The notes under the pieces were generated by a model that had not been told where the DNA came from, did no database searches, and saw nothing but the letters and a program-made list of their open reading frames with translations. Shown here piece by piece: positions 1 to 7,030 of a DNA stretch of 43,510 nt. The position numbers and the translations under genes are program-made. The DNA comes from JBBQER01 sp052148155. Its GTDB lineage: Bacteria > Actinomycetota > Acidimicrobiia > IMCC26256 > PALSA-610. The stretch spans positions 1-43,510 of the forward strand of contig JBKQIY010000114.1 of assembly GCA_052148155.1 (NCBI GenBank), given 5' to 3'. Position 1 is the stretch's first letter. The number at the start of each line of letters is the position of its first letter.

Positions 1-61
1 CGGACTCGACCAAGTAGTAATAGGTCCGTCCGTCCTGCTTCTTACCCACAAGAGATGACAT
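1..61 (-). CDS. IS1634-type transposase, N-terminal fragment (cut by window edge)
   Basis: Reading the minus strand from an ATG at 61 gives 20 codons before the window ends. The peptide starts MSSLVGKKQDGRTYYYLVES, which matches the usual N-terminus of IS1634/IS4-superfamily transposases, where a short basic stretch precedes a GRxYYYLxES segment. A DDE transposase of this family moves the element by cut and paste; its catalytic residues would lie beyond the window. The start is at the element's 5' end, so the insertion-sequence terminus should lie somewhere in about 62-130, although I cannot delimit the inverted repeat from one end. Family assignment from so short a stretch is suggestive, not certain. 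Confidence 0.62.
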   Translation of the reverse strand, partial: MSSLVGKKQDGRTYYYLVES

Positions 62-553
62 ATCTAGGTAATACACTAGTTGCCGACAAAACGCGAGCAC
101 CCGACCAGCACAAACGCGCCGGTCAGAGCGTTATTTCAAAGAAATCCTCGCGTCGCTCGACACGCGCTCAACCGGATAGCCCGGAAACTCCCGCTAGCCT
201 GGCGACCAGTCCGTCGCGCGCGCAGCCGCAACGAACGCCCATCCGGTGATGCGGGCGCGAGCCCGGGCGGCGGCGCCTGAACCACGCGTCGGAGGGGCCG
301 CGATGCAGCATCTTTCCGACCAACTCTGGCACGGAGCGCGACCGGTCGGCGCCCGCGTGGAGGTTCGCCGCCGCTCCCACGGGTCGGGAGCGAAGGCTTC
401 GAGATCGAACAAACAGCGCCCGTCGGACATTCGCTGCGACGCGAGTCCGACCGGTCTCTCCTGCCCAGGCCATTCGGCCCCGACCGGGGTCCGCTGCGCC
501 GACCACCTGGACCCAATACCGCGGACCGAGCGGACGGGACGAACCGCGATGAG
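62..553. other. Non-coding or degraded stretch, no supported gene
   Basis: Several frames stay open here because of high GC, but none gives a protein with recognisable motifs, a ribosome binding site or sensible amino-acid composition (they are Arg/Pro/Ser-rich shadows). The first tens of bases probably hold the end of the IS1634-type element whose transposase begins at 61. Confidence 0.5.
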
Positions 554-1100
554 GTGACGAAAGCGCTGCGCGTGGCTGTCGTCAACGACCACGAGTGATC
601 GTTCGTCGGGCCGCCGCAAATTTTCGGTGCGTTTCGGCGATCGGGTCGTTGCCGTCGCCCTCGATGTCGGGAAACCCCAACGATCGAGTCGAACATCCCG
701 CTGATAGACCCTGACGGACGCCGTCCGGGTGGTGTCGTCCGGGTGCGTACGTCTGCGACCGATCTGCGGGACGGACGTCGCCGCGCGCTGACAGCCGGGG
801 TACCCGTAGCACCTCGTGGCGTGTGGAACGCTGTCGAAGCGCTGGTGCTCTCACCTCGCGCGGCGACGCTCGGCGATTCCCCGAGAAGTTCTTTGACGAC
901 ATGAGACACGCAGTCGACGTCGTGGCCTCGTCCGGCGCTGCGTTCGTGTGTTCGTCAAGCTCGCCCGGGCGGTTGGTGCATGTCGTTGTTTGCGGCGCGT
1001 CGACGCCGATATGAGCGCAGACGACGCGTTGACGATGACGGCACAGGAGATCCGAGCGGCACGAGTGTCACCAGCACTCGACCGCCGCGTTTGGGCATCA
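554..1100 (+). pseudogene. Decayed NarL/LuxR-type response regulator
   Basis: A GTG at 554 opens a frame reading VTKALRVAVVNDHE and then stops at TGA 596-598. In the next frame the sequence resumes as VIVRRAAANF, followed by FGDRVVAVALDV, and in a third frame near 880-940 as FPEKFFDDMRHAVDVVASSG. In that order these match the receiver of actinobacterial NarL-type regulators: the beta-1 strand with the N-D-H-E acidic cluster, the ...DRVxVVxLDV strand, then the Y-L-x-K and LVxAxxxVAxG segments before the linker. At least two frame changes and in-frame stops separate the pieces, so no functional protein can be made. A remnant of the C-terminal helix-turn-helix may follow to about 1100, but I cannot align it convincingly. 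It sits between an insertion sequence and an intact gene. The 3' limit is approximate. Confidence 0.5.
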
Positions 1101-1110
1101 ACGCGAGAAA

Positions 1111-1137
1111 GGCCCGACCGCGTGATGCGGTGGGGCC
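1111..1137 (-). terminator. Rho-independent-like terminator downstream of the secreted paralogue
   Basis: On the minus strand an 11-bp stem (GGCCCCACCGC pairing with GCGGTCGGGCC, one mismatch) closes a 5-nt loop and is followed by TTTCTC. It starts about 30 nt past the stop codon of the minus-strand gene ending at 1168, the expected place for its terminator. Confidence 0.7.
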
Positions 1138-1167
1138 TCCCTCGAACTGTCTACGAAAGGACGACGA

Positions 1168-1722
1168 CTACTTGATCACGCCTTTCGCGCCTGGAAGCTG
1201 TGTGTACGTGACCGTCTTGAGCGGGAGCTTGGAGCAGGCACCCGTCGGGGTCTTGTAGCTGAGGGATCCGGTCTGGTGCGAACCCACGAAGAGGCCGGCC
1301 GTCACTGCGCCGGTCACTGTCGTCTCGGTCGGATGGCCCTTCACCTGGTGGAGCTGGAGCGCGACCGTCGACGTCTTGCCGGTGTTCCATGTGATGACTT
1401 CCGTCCCCATGGTCGGCTTGGCTGTCGGGCTGTACGTGATCAGCGTCGTGCAGTTCGAACCGGTCGTGCTCTTGGTGCTCGTGAACTTCGTGTGCGCAGA
1501 GGTGACACCACCACCAACGCACTTCCCGAGTGTGCCGATCGCGACGAGATTGCCGAACACCTTCGTCTTACTGGTCAGAATCGGCAGCGGCGGAGTGAAC
1601 GTCGCGGACCCGGCCGCTGACGAACAGACCGTGCCTCCGACCGCGCCGGCCGGGCCGGCACCGATTACACCGAGCGGCAGCATCATCGCTACCACCAACA
1701 TCAGTCCTGACGTCTTGCGCAT
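1168..1722 (-). CDS. Secreted four-cysteine protein, paralogue 1
   Basis: The 184-residue product has a clear Sec signal peptide (basic MRKTSG, a hydrophobic core of about 15 residues, then an Ala-rich AGPAGA cleavage region) and a mature domain rich in Thr, Ser, Gly and Val, which suggests an all-beta fold. Four cysteines are spaced through the mature part and all four recur in the neighbouring paralogue, so two disulfides are likely. I do not recognise a named family; function is unknown. The frame is also open from a TTG six bases upstream, but the ATG at 1722 is preferred because GAGGGGAG lies 8 nt before it and the same arrangement occurs in the paralogue. A terminator hairpin follows the stop. 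The duplication includes the leader sequence. Confidence 0.8.
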   Translation of the reverse strand: MRKTSGLMLVVAMMLPLGVIGAGPAGAVGGTVCSSAAGSATFTPPLPILTSKTKVFGNLVAIGTLGKCVGGGVTSAHTKFTSTKSTTGSNCTTLITYSPTAKPTMGTEVITWNTGKTSTVALQLHQVKGHPTETTVTGAVTAGLFVGSHQTGSLSYKTPTGACSKLPLKTVTYTQLPGAKGVIK

Positions 1723-1750
1723 CTTCAACGCTCCCCTCTTCGGCTAGCGG
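1723..1750 (-). repeat. Duplicated leader / ribosome binding site, copy 1
   Basis: The 28 bases before the ATG at 1722 match the 28 bases before the ATG at 2478 with two differences. The block contains CTAGCCGA followed by GAGGGGAG, an SD-like stretch 8 nt from the start codon. Beyond this block the two upstream regions diverge, so it is either under selection or the best-preserved part of the duplication. Confidence 0.7.
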
Positions 1751-1828
1751 TTGCTGTCCTGTCTCGATCCTCGCGCCATACGAGTGCAAGCTCGCCAGGC
1801 CGAACGAGCCGGCGGCAGAACGACAGGA

Positions 1829-1860
1829 AACGCGCACCCAACAAGCCTTCGGCGCGCGTT
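1829..1860 (-). terminator. Possible weak terminator after paralogue 2
   Basis: On the minus strand AACGCGC pairs with GCGCGTT across an 18-nt loop, and the right arm runs into TTTCC. It lies about 65 nt downstream of the stop at 1927 and upstream of paralogue 1. The stem is only 7 bp, so this is tentative. Confidence 0.35.
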
Positions 1861-1891
1861 CTCCGACGCCTCCCTCGGGTCCTTCCATACT

Positions 1892-1922
1892 TGTCATCGT
1901 TCAGGCGCCGAAAAGGAAACCG
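1892..1922 (-). repeat. Duplicated upstream element, copy A
   Basis: This roughly 30-bp segment (minus strand begins GGTTTCCTTTTC and ends GAACGATGAC) recurs at 2592-2622 with the core GGTTTCCTTTTC identical and the far end nearly so. Copy A begins 5 nt past the stop of paralogue 2 and lies about 170 bp upstream of paralogue 1. Its function is unknown; it could be the upstream border of the tandem duplication, a promoter element or an RNA motif. Confidence 0.55.
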
Positions 1923-1926
1923 CGAC

Positions 1927-2478
1927 CTACTTGATCGTCATCGATGCAGTCGACGAGTAAGTGATCTTCGACAGGCCTGTGCTCGTACAGCCCCCGCCGA
2001 GCGGCGAGTACATGAGCTTGCCTTTTTGGGACAGGCCTTTGAACAGACCGCCGGTCACGGTGCCGGTCAGCGCCTGAGTGGTCACGGGATTGCCCGGTAT
2101 CTCCGCGAGCTTGAACACGATTGTTGACGACATGCCGTTGCTCCACGCGACCGTTTCGGTCCCCCTGATCGGGACGGTGGGCGGAAGACCAAGCGTCTTG
2201 CAGTTTTCCGGCGCGCTTCGGGTGCTGACGAACTTGACCGAGCCGCTGTTGACGCTGCCGGAACAGCTGCTGACGGAACCGACCGCGTTGAGAACTGACC
2301 TCACCTTCGAAGAGCTGGTGAGCTTCGGCAACGTCGGGCTGAACATTCCCGTGCCGCTCATCGACTTGCAGGTCGTGCCGGCAGTGACAGCAGCAGCAGC
2401 GGCACCGGAAGGCGCCGCGCTCAGACCGATGGGCGCCAGCATCGCGACTGCGAAGAACATCCCCACGACTTTGCGCAT
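1927..2478 (-). CDS. Secreted four-cysteine protein, paralogue 2
   Basis: The 183-residue product is a diverged tandem copy of the gene at 1168-1722. Both have a Met-Arg-Lys signal peptide, a mature N-terminus with Cys followed by a Gly/Ser stretch and FxPxLPxLTS, a central KFxSTxS segment, and a late GGGC/TGAC cysteine, and both end in a Lys residue. The signal peptide ends in an Ala-rich run near residue 30. An extracellular, disulfide-stabilised beta protein is likely; no function can be named. The ATG at 2478 is chosen over an upstream TTG because a GAGGGGAG ribosome binding site precedes it by 8 nt. It lies 170 bp downstream of the diguanylate cyclase/phosphodiesterase gene on the same strand. 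Confidence 0.8.
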   Translation of the reverse strand: MRKVVGMFFAVAMLAPIGLSAAPSGAAAAAVTAGTTCKSMSGTGMFSPTLPKLTSSSKVRSVLNAVGSVSSCSGSVNSGSVKFVSTRSAPENCKTLGLPPTVPIRGTETVAWSNGMSSTIVFKLAEIPGNPVTTQALTGTVTGGLFKGLSQKGKLMYSPLGGGCTSTGLSKITYSSTASMTIK

Positions 2479-2506
2479 CGTCAACGCTCCCCTCGTCGGC
2501 TAGCGG
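2479..2506 (-). repeat. Duplicated leader / ribosome binding site, copy 2
   Basis: Twenty-six of 28 bases match the leader at 1723-1750, including the GAGGGGAG SD-like stretch and the CTAGCCGA block. The match stops abruptly upstream. Confidence 0.7.
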
Positions 2507-2591
2507 ATGCGCACCGGCCCTCAACGTTAGTGCCCGAGGAGCCTTTCCCCGAGGCGTTGTTGCGAACCCTGCCCGTTTCAACCCCCGCGAT

Positions 2592-2622
2592 GGTCATCGT
2601 TTCAACTGCTGAAAAGGAAACC
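2592..2622 (-). repeat. Duplicated upstream element, copy B
   Basis: Second copy of the element at 1892-1922, with GGTTTCCTTTTC at its minus-strand 5' end and a GAAACGATGACC-like 3' end. It starts 27 nt past the stop of the GGDEF-EAL gene and about 115 bp upstream of paralogue 2. There is no GGGTA box 15-17 nt after its GGTTT, so it is not a SigF-type promoter. Confidence 0.55.
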
Positions 2623-2648
2623 TGCGAGCGGATGCTGTGGGCTGCAAC

Positions 2649-4694
2649 TCAGGTTGCAGGCATGACAGCCGTGATCGGCTGTGCGCGGTGGTGTTGCGTT
2701 CGTTGTGCCCACAAGGCCTGCGCGAGCTGCTCAGCCGGCATTGCCTGCGCCCACAGGTATCCCTGAGCGAACTGGCAGCCGAGCTCTCCGAGCATCTCGG
2801 CCTGGGCTGCAGTTTCGACGCCTTCAGCGACGACCTCGAGACCGAGATCTTTCGCGAGGGTGACGACACCACGAACGATCGCGGTTGCTCGCGCGTCACG
2901 GCCGATTTCACTGACGAAGGTCTGGTCGATCTTGACGCGGTCGATCGGCAACGAACGCAGAAGCGTCAGCGACGAGTGCCCGGTGCCGAAGTCGTCGAGT
3001 GCGATCTTGATTCCGAGCTCGCGCGCGGAGGCGATCTCGAGCGCGGCGGCTTGCACGTCGGGAAGGATCGCAGTTTCGGTGATCTCGAGGCCGATCAGGT
3101 TCGCGGCGCAACCGGTCCGTTCGAGCAGGCCCGTGAGACGCTCGATCGGCCGGGCCCGAGTGAACTGACCGGCCGAGATGTTGCACCACACCCGGAACGT
3201 GGAGTCGACATCGGTGATCGGAAGCGCGGCCCGCGCCTCGACTGCGCAGCGCACGATGGTGTCGTCGAGGCCGTATACAAGTCCTGCCTCTTCGGCGAGC
3301 GGCACGAACGTGCCCGCAGGCAACGTGCCCCGTTCTGGGTGCACCCAACGTGCCAACGCCTCGGCACCGACGATTCGACCGGTGTGCAGGTCGACTTCGG
3401 GTTGGAACCACGCCACGATGTCGCCGGCGGTCAAAGCGTCGCGCAACTCCTGCTCGTCACCGAGGCGGCGCTGGATCGAGTCGCGCAGCTCGGCGTCGAA
3501 CTCCTCGATTCGGTTGCGGCCCCGTTGTTTGGCCCGGTATTGCGCCGCGTCGGCATACGTTAAGAGGGTCTCGGCGTCGTCGGCGTCGTCCAGGTTCGTC
3601 GCGATGCCGATACTCGCCGAGATGTTGAACCGTCGGCCTCCTACCTCGAATGGATCGCCGAACACGGCGGCGACGCGCTCGGCGATCGCGATCGCTTCGG
3701 CGCGTCCGTGAATCCGGTCGAGCAGCAGGGTGAACTCGTCGCCGCCCAGACGTGCGAGCAGATCCTGGCTGCGCATGACGCCCTGCAGGCGGCTGGCAAC
3801 CTTGGCCAGGAGCAGGTCACCGACGCCGTGGCCGAGCGAATCGTTCACAACTTTGAACCGGTCGATGTCGAAGTAGAGGACGCCGATCGTGTTGCCGTCG
3901 CGCCGAGCGGCAGCCGCCGACTCCTGCAAGCTGTCCATGAACGCGGATCGATTCGCGAGGCCGGTCAAATCGTCACGAGACGCTTGTCGGACCAGCCGGC
4001 TGTTGGCTTCGCGCAAGCGGACAGTGGCTTCGCTATTGCTTTCTTTGAGTTGGAGTTCGCTGATCACGACGGTATGCACTTCTTGGTGCAGTGAGGTCAT
4101 CACGCCGAAGTAGATCGGCACCGCGAACGCGAGCAGTACGGTCGAGCGGTCACCGGAGGCGAAGAACGCGATCGCGACGACACCGAGCATCGGTATTTGG
4201 CTTGCGTAGAAATACAGGCGACGTGCAGCGGACCCGACGACGTAGGTTGCCGACGCGCCACACACGAACAACAGATAGACCGCCCGAAGATCGGTGTGCT
4301 GCGCATTGGGAAGCGCGATCACCGACATCGATGCCCAGGCCAAGCCGATCAACGCGGTGCTGAACGGGCCGAACCAATAATGTTGGAGTATCTCGCCTCG
4401 CTTACGCCGCGCGAGATACCAGATGCTCCCGATGTACGTCGCGATGTCGGCGACCGAGACGAACAGCACGAACGCGAGCCGGTTCGGCAGCGGAACCGAC
4501 GAACCGATGATCAGGGCAAGCAACGAGGAGGCCGGGATGCCGAGCAGGGCGCTGCGCCGCAGCGCGCGGTTGACCTGGTCGTCGCAGGCCAGACGAACTT
4601 CCGCGCTGAGTGGGGTCCCCTTCACCCTCCTGATATCGGTCCGTAATCTGTCGCCTTGATCGGGCGACGCCAGGTCAGGGGCCCGATCCGCCAA
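2649..4694 (-). CDS. Membrane-bound GGDEF-EAL c-di-GMP turnover protein
   Basis: Bifunctional-looking enzyme of cyclic di-GMP metabolism, up to 681 residues. Residues about 45-200 hold five to six hydrophobic segments, a membrane sensor of unknown type; a short coiled stretch (about 205-238) leads to the GGDEF domain (240-400). The active-site GGDEF (317-321) is exact, and an inhibitory I-site RxxD (R308-S-Q-D311) sits the canonical five residues before it. The EAL domain (about 415-655) keeps E-A-L (445-447), N505, E537, the DDFGTG loop (567-572), K588 and E624. Both activities could therefore be intact: synthesis of c-di-GMP from two GTP, and hydrolysis to pGpG. The start is uncertain: the longest frame begins with TTG, and a GTG at 4625 directly follows AGGAGG. 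It is divergent from the SURF1 gene. Confidence 0.93.
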   Translation of the reverse strand: MADRAPDLASPDQGDRLRTDIRRVKGTPLSAEVRLACDDQVNRALRRSALLGIPASSLLALIIGSSVPLPNRLAFVLFVSVADIATYIGSIWYLARRKRGEILQHYWFGPFSTALIGLAWASMSVIALPNAQHTDLRAVYLLFVCGASATYVVGSAARRLYFYASQIPMLGVVAIAFFASGDRSTVLLAFAVPIYFGVMTSLHQEVHTVVISELQLKESNSEATVRLREANSRLVRQASRDDLTGLANRSAFMDSLQESAAAARRDGNTIGVLYFDIDRFKVVNDSLGHGVGDLLLAKVASRLQGVMRSQDLLARLGGDEFTLLLDRIHGRAEAIAIAERVAAVFGDPFEVGGRRFNISASIGIATNLDDADDAETLLTYADAAQYRAKQRGRNRIEEFDAELRDSIQRRLGDEQELRDALTAGDIVAWFQPEVDLHTGRIVGAEALARWVHPERGTLPAGTFVPLAEEAGLVYGLDDTIVRCAVEARAALPITDVDSTFRVWCNISAGQFTRARPIERLTGLLERTGCAANLIGLEITETAILPDVQAAALEIASARELGIKIALDDFGTGHSSLTLLRSLPIDRVKIDQTFVSEIGRDARATAIVRGVVTLAKDLGLEVVAEGVETAAQAEMLGELGCQFAQGYLWAQAMPAEQLAQALWAQRTQHHRAQPITAVMPAT

Positions 4695-4724
4695 ACGGTC
4701 GGGATGTGACTAACTTCGCACGTC

Positions 4725-5498
4725 GTGCAGCTGTTGGAACGGCGTTGGGTCTACGGGCACCTGCTGGCGCTGTTCATGGCCGGACTGTTCGTCTTCCTCG
4801 GGGTCTGGCAGTTCAACCGCAATACCCACAAACACGACATCGAAGTGCGCGAGAAGGCGGCGTATGCGAAGCCGGCGCCCGACGTGACCACGGTCGGCTC
4901 CGATCCGGTCGACGGCAGCCGGGTCGAGGCGACCGGCACGTTCGACGGGACGCACGAGACCGTGCTCCGCAACCAGGTCAAGAGCGACAACGTCGGAGTC
5001 GACGTGCTGACCCCGCTGCGCCTGGCGAACGGGACGGCGGTGCTCGTCGACCGCGGCTGGGTGCAGGCCTCGGCGACGTCGGGCGTGACGACCGACCCAC
5101 CGCCGGGCGGCATCGCCGTGGTGCACGGGCTGGTGCATACGACGAATCCGCTCTCGGCCCAAGACACCGTGGACCATCTTGCAGACGGTCGCCTCGCGAT
5201 TCCGCGCGTCGACCTCGCCGTGATCGAACGCACGTTGCCGTACAAGCTGGCGCCGGTGTGGATCGAAGCCCAGGCGATCCAACCCAGCCCGCACGGGAAC
5301 GCGCCGGCGCTTCCACAGCCCCCGCCGCCTGATCCTGTGAACCATATGGAGTACGCGATCGAGTGGTTCGGGTTCGCGTTGATTCCACTCATCGGCTGGC
5401 CGGTGGCGTTGCGGCACCTGTTGCGTCAGCGCAAACCAGCGACAAGCTCGACAACCGCGAGCGCTGAGAGCACGACACCGGTCGCGACCCGCAGCTGA
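4725..5498 (+). CDS. SURF1-family cytochrome oxidase assembly protein
   Basis: SURF1 proteins are inner-membrane factors that help insert heme a during assembly of cytochrome aa3 oxidase. The 257-residue product has the expected two-helix layout: an N-terminal segment ending LGVWQFNR, matching the family LGxWQxxR signature, an extracytoplasmic domain with VLVDRGWV, and a C-terminal helix starting NHMEYAIEWFG. Length is normal for the actinobacterial family. Translation starts at GTG 4725; no strong SD is visible, so a leaderless or weakly initiated message is possible. The last 73 bp overlap the end of the convergent GDT1-like gene. No cox genes are in the window. Confidence 0.9.
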   Translation: MQLLERRWVYGHLLALFMAGLFVFLGVWQFNRNTHKHDIEVREKAAYAKPAPDVTTVGSDPVDGSRVEATGTFDGTHETVLRNQVKSDNVGVDVLTPLRLANGTAVLVDRGWVQASATSGVTTDPPPGGIAVVHGLVHTTNPLSAQDTVDHLADGRLAIPRVDLAVIERTLPYKLAPVWIEAQAIQPSPHGNAPALPQPPPPDPVNHMEYAIEWFGFALIPLIGWPVALRHLLRQRKPATSSTTASAESTTPVATRS

Positions 5499-6067
5499 CG
5501 GGCGGGCAGCCGGCCGAGCAACCCGTGCCCGCCGATCACTGCGAGCGCCGACACCGACCACAGACCAAGCACGGCACCGACGCCGACACTCAGCGCTGAG
5601 TGGTATCGCACCGCGAGATTGGCGGTCAGCACCTGCGTGAGGTCGCCCCACTCGGCGAGGAAGATGACAACGAACGCGGTCACGAAGACGCGGCGGGCGT
5701 GATGCTCGAGGATGAGCACGTCCTTTTGTTTGTCCCCTTCTCGGGCTGCGATGAACGCGGCGGTCGCGCTCGCGGCGAAGAGCAACGCCACGACCAGGTC
5801 CACAACACGGTGCGGGAGGATCTTGAACAGGGCGACGCCGATGCTGACGGCGATCACGACATGCACCACGAACGCGCCGGCCGCGCCGAGCCAAACTGAC
5901 AGCGGCCGTCCCCGCGACGACATCACCAACGACGCGAACATTGTTTTGTCGGGCAGCTCGCCGATGAAAATGGCAGGGAAGACCGCCGCGATGATCGCCA
6001 GATGCACTGCTACTCGGCGGGCTGTCGCGGCGAAGGCATGGCGGGGAGAGGCTAATCGCCGCCGCAT
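5426..6067 (-). CDS. TMEM165/GDT1 (UPF0016) family cation transporter
   Basis: Members export or exchange Mn2+/Ca2+ across membranes. The frame extends upstream to 6358, but the extra part is Arg-rich with no homology signal; the ATG at 6067 begins a 213-residue protein with about six transmembrane segments. Two copies of the family E-x-G-D-x-T signature appear in a pseudo-symmetric arrangement: GELPDKTM in the first half and AEWGDLTQ in the second. The first has Pro in place of Gly and the second has Leu in place of the usual Lys/Arg. A charged loop (EGDKQKD) separates the halves. An ATG at 6127 is an alternative start. The C-terminus overlaps the SURF1 reading frame tail to tail. Confidence 0.85.
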   Translation of the reverse strand: MRRRLASPRHAFAATARRVAVHLAIIAAVFPAIFIGELPDKTMFASLVMSSRGRPLSVWLGAAGAFVVHVVIAVSIGVALFKILPHRVVDLVVALLFAASATAAFIAAREGDKQKDVLILEHHARRVFVTAFVVIFLAEWGDLTQVLTANLAVRYHSALSVGVGAVLGLWSVSALAVIGGHGLLGRLPARQLRVATGVVLSALAVVELVAGLR

Positions 6068-6418
6068 TCGGTCGTGCGTTAGTTCGACCTCGGTGCAACA
6101 GATCTTCGGTCGGAGCGTGACGACCATCGCGCATGGTCGCAGAGATCGACGCCGAGCCGAGAACACACGTATTCCATCCCGTCGAAGACGATCAGTCGAA
6201 GCGTCTCGTCGAACATGCGCCGGACCGTCGCGCTCGCGCGAACGTCGCCGCTCAGGCGAACGTCTCGTTCGCGGCCACTGCATTGTTGAGACCCGCGGAC
6301 CTGTTCGGTGACATGGTCGGGCGAGGCAGTCGCGTTTCAAGACATGGATCGCCGTCAACGTGTTTCAACGAAACGACGTGTGACATCACGAAGCATCCGT
6401 GATGGCGTCGCCGCGTCG
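6068..6418. other. Intergenic, no supported gene
   Basis: Contains the upstream region of the GDT1-like gene on the minus strand. Open frames here have Arg/Ser-rich shadow composition. No hairpin or recognisable promoter stands out. Confidence 0.4.
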
Positions 6419-6499
6419 TCAGAACTCCCACCGGCTGTTCTCGATGACGATCGAGATCATGATCGCCACGACGAGAGCGAGAACTATCAGCACGATCAT
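6419..6499 (-). CDS. Possible 26-aa single-span membrane peptide
   Basis: An ATG at 6499 on the minus strand opens a 26-codon frame of nearly unbroken Val/Ile/Leu/Met/Ala followed by IENSRWEF and a TGA. The helix followed by an I-x-N-S tail resembles the end of the first helix of LapA-like small membrane proteins, so it may be a genuine micropeptide or the stub of a decayed gene. A G-rich stretch abuts the start codon but is too close to be a normal SD. Evidence is composition only. Confidence 0.28.
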   Translation of the reverse strand: MIVLIVLALVVAIMISIVIENSRWEF

Positions 6500-7030
6500 C
6501 CCCCCCACCCGTACACAACTTTACGACTGGCGCCAGCCCTCGGCAATGGCAGACCTGCAGATCGACGGGCGGGACTGTCCGATATCGACAGGCGGGGACG
6601 CGGCGATGATGAAGACACGAGTCGAGACCGCGGTTCGACCGGGGAGATGGTCCGCGGTGTCGACCGTCTCGAACGGAAGATCGCCGACTGCCGATGCCGT
6701 GCAGCGTGATCGTGCACGACCATGGTGGCCCACAACGCCGCTCGGCAACCTCTCATCGGACGCGACGTCTCGAACGATGTCACGATGTTCGTAGAGCCAG
6801 CACGACCCGACGTGAACGTCGAGAAGCGATCGTCGGGCTGGGTGGTCTGCGTCGCGCGTCACGGTGCACGGAGATCGATCGCACGGTGGGGCCTCGTCGA
6901 CCACGGCCCGCGACGGCGAGGCGTTCCTAGGACGGCGAATCGCGAGGCCCAACCGGGCGGTCTCGGCGATCCGTGCTGAACGTTGACCCAACCGGCGGTT
7001 GATTGCGCGACGCCGTCAGGCTGTCGACGG
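6500..7030. other. Intergenic or degraded region, no supported gene
   Basis: About 530 bp downstream of the DUF7064/7065-like gene. Both strands have open frames, but none gives motifs or plausible composition. Confidence 0.4.

Noticed and set aside
136..909. Minus-strand frame of 257 codons at the left of the window
   Set aside because: Composition is a typical GC-rich shadow and it runs antisense to the response-regulator fragments; no motif supports it.
1892..1922. GGTTTCCTTTTC element as a SigF-type promoter or cobalamin riboswitch
   Set aside because: No GGGTA lies 15-17 nt after the GGTTT, and the conserved B12-box core is absent; only the duplication itself is supported.
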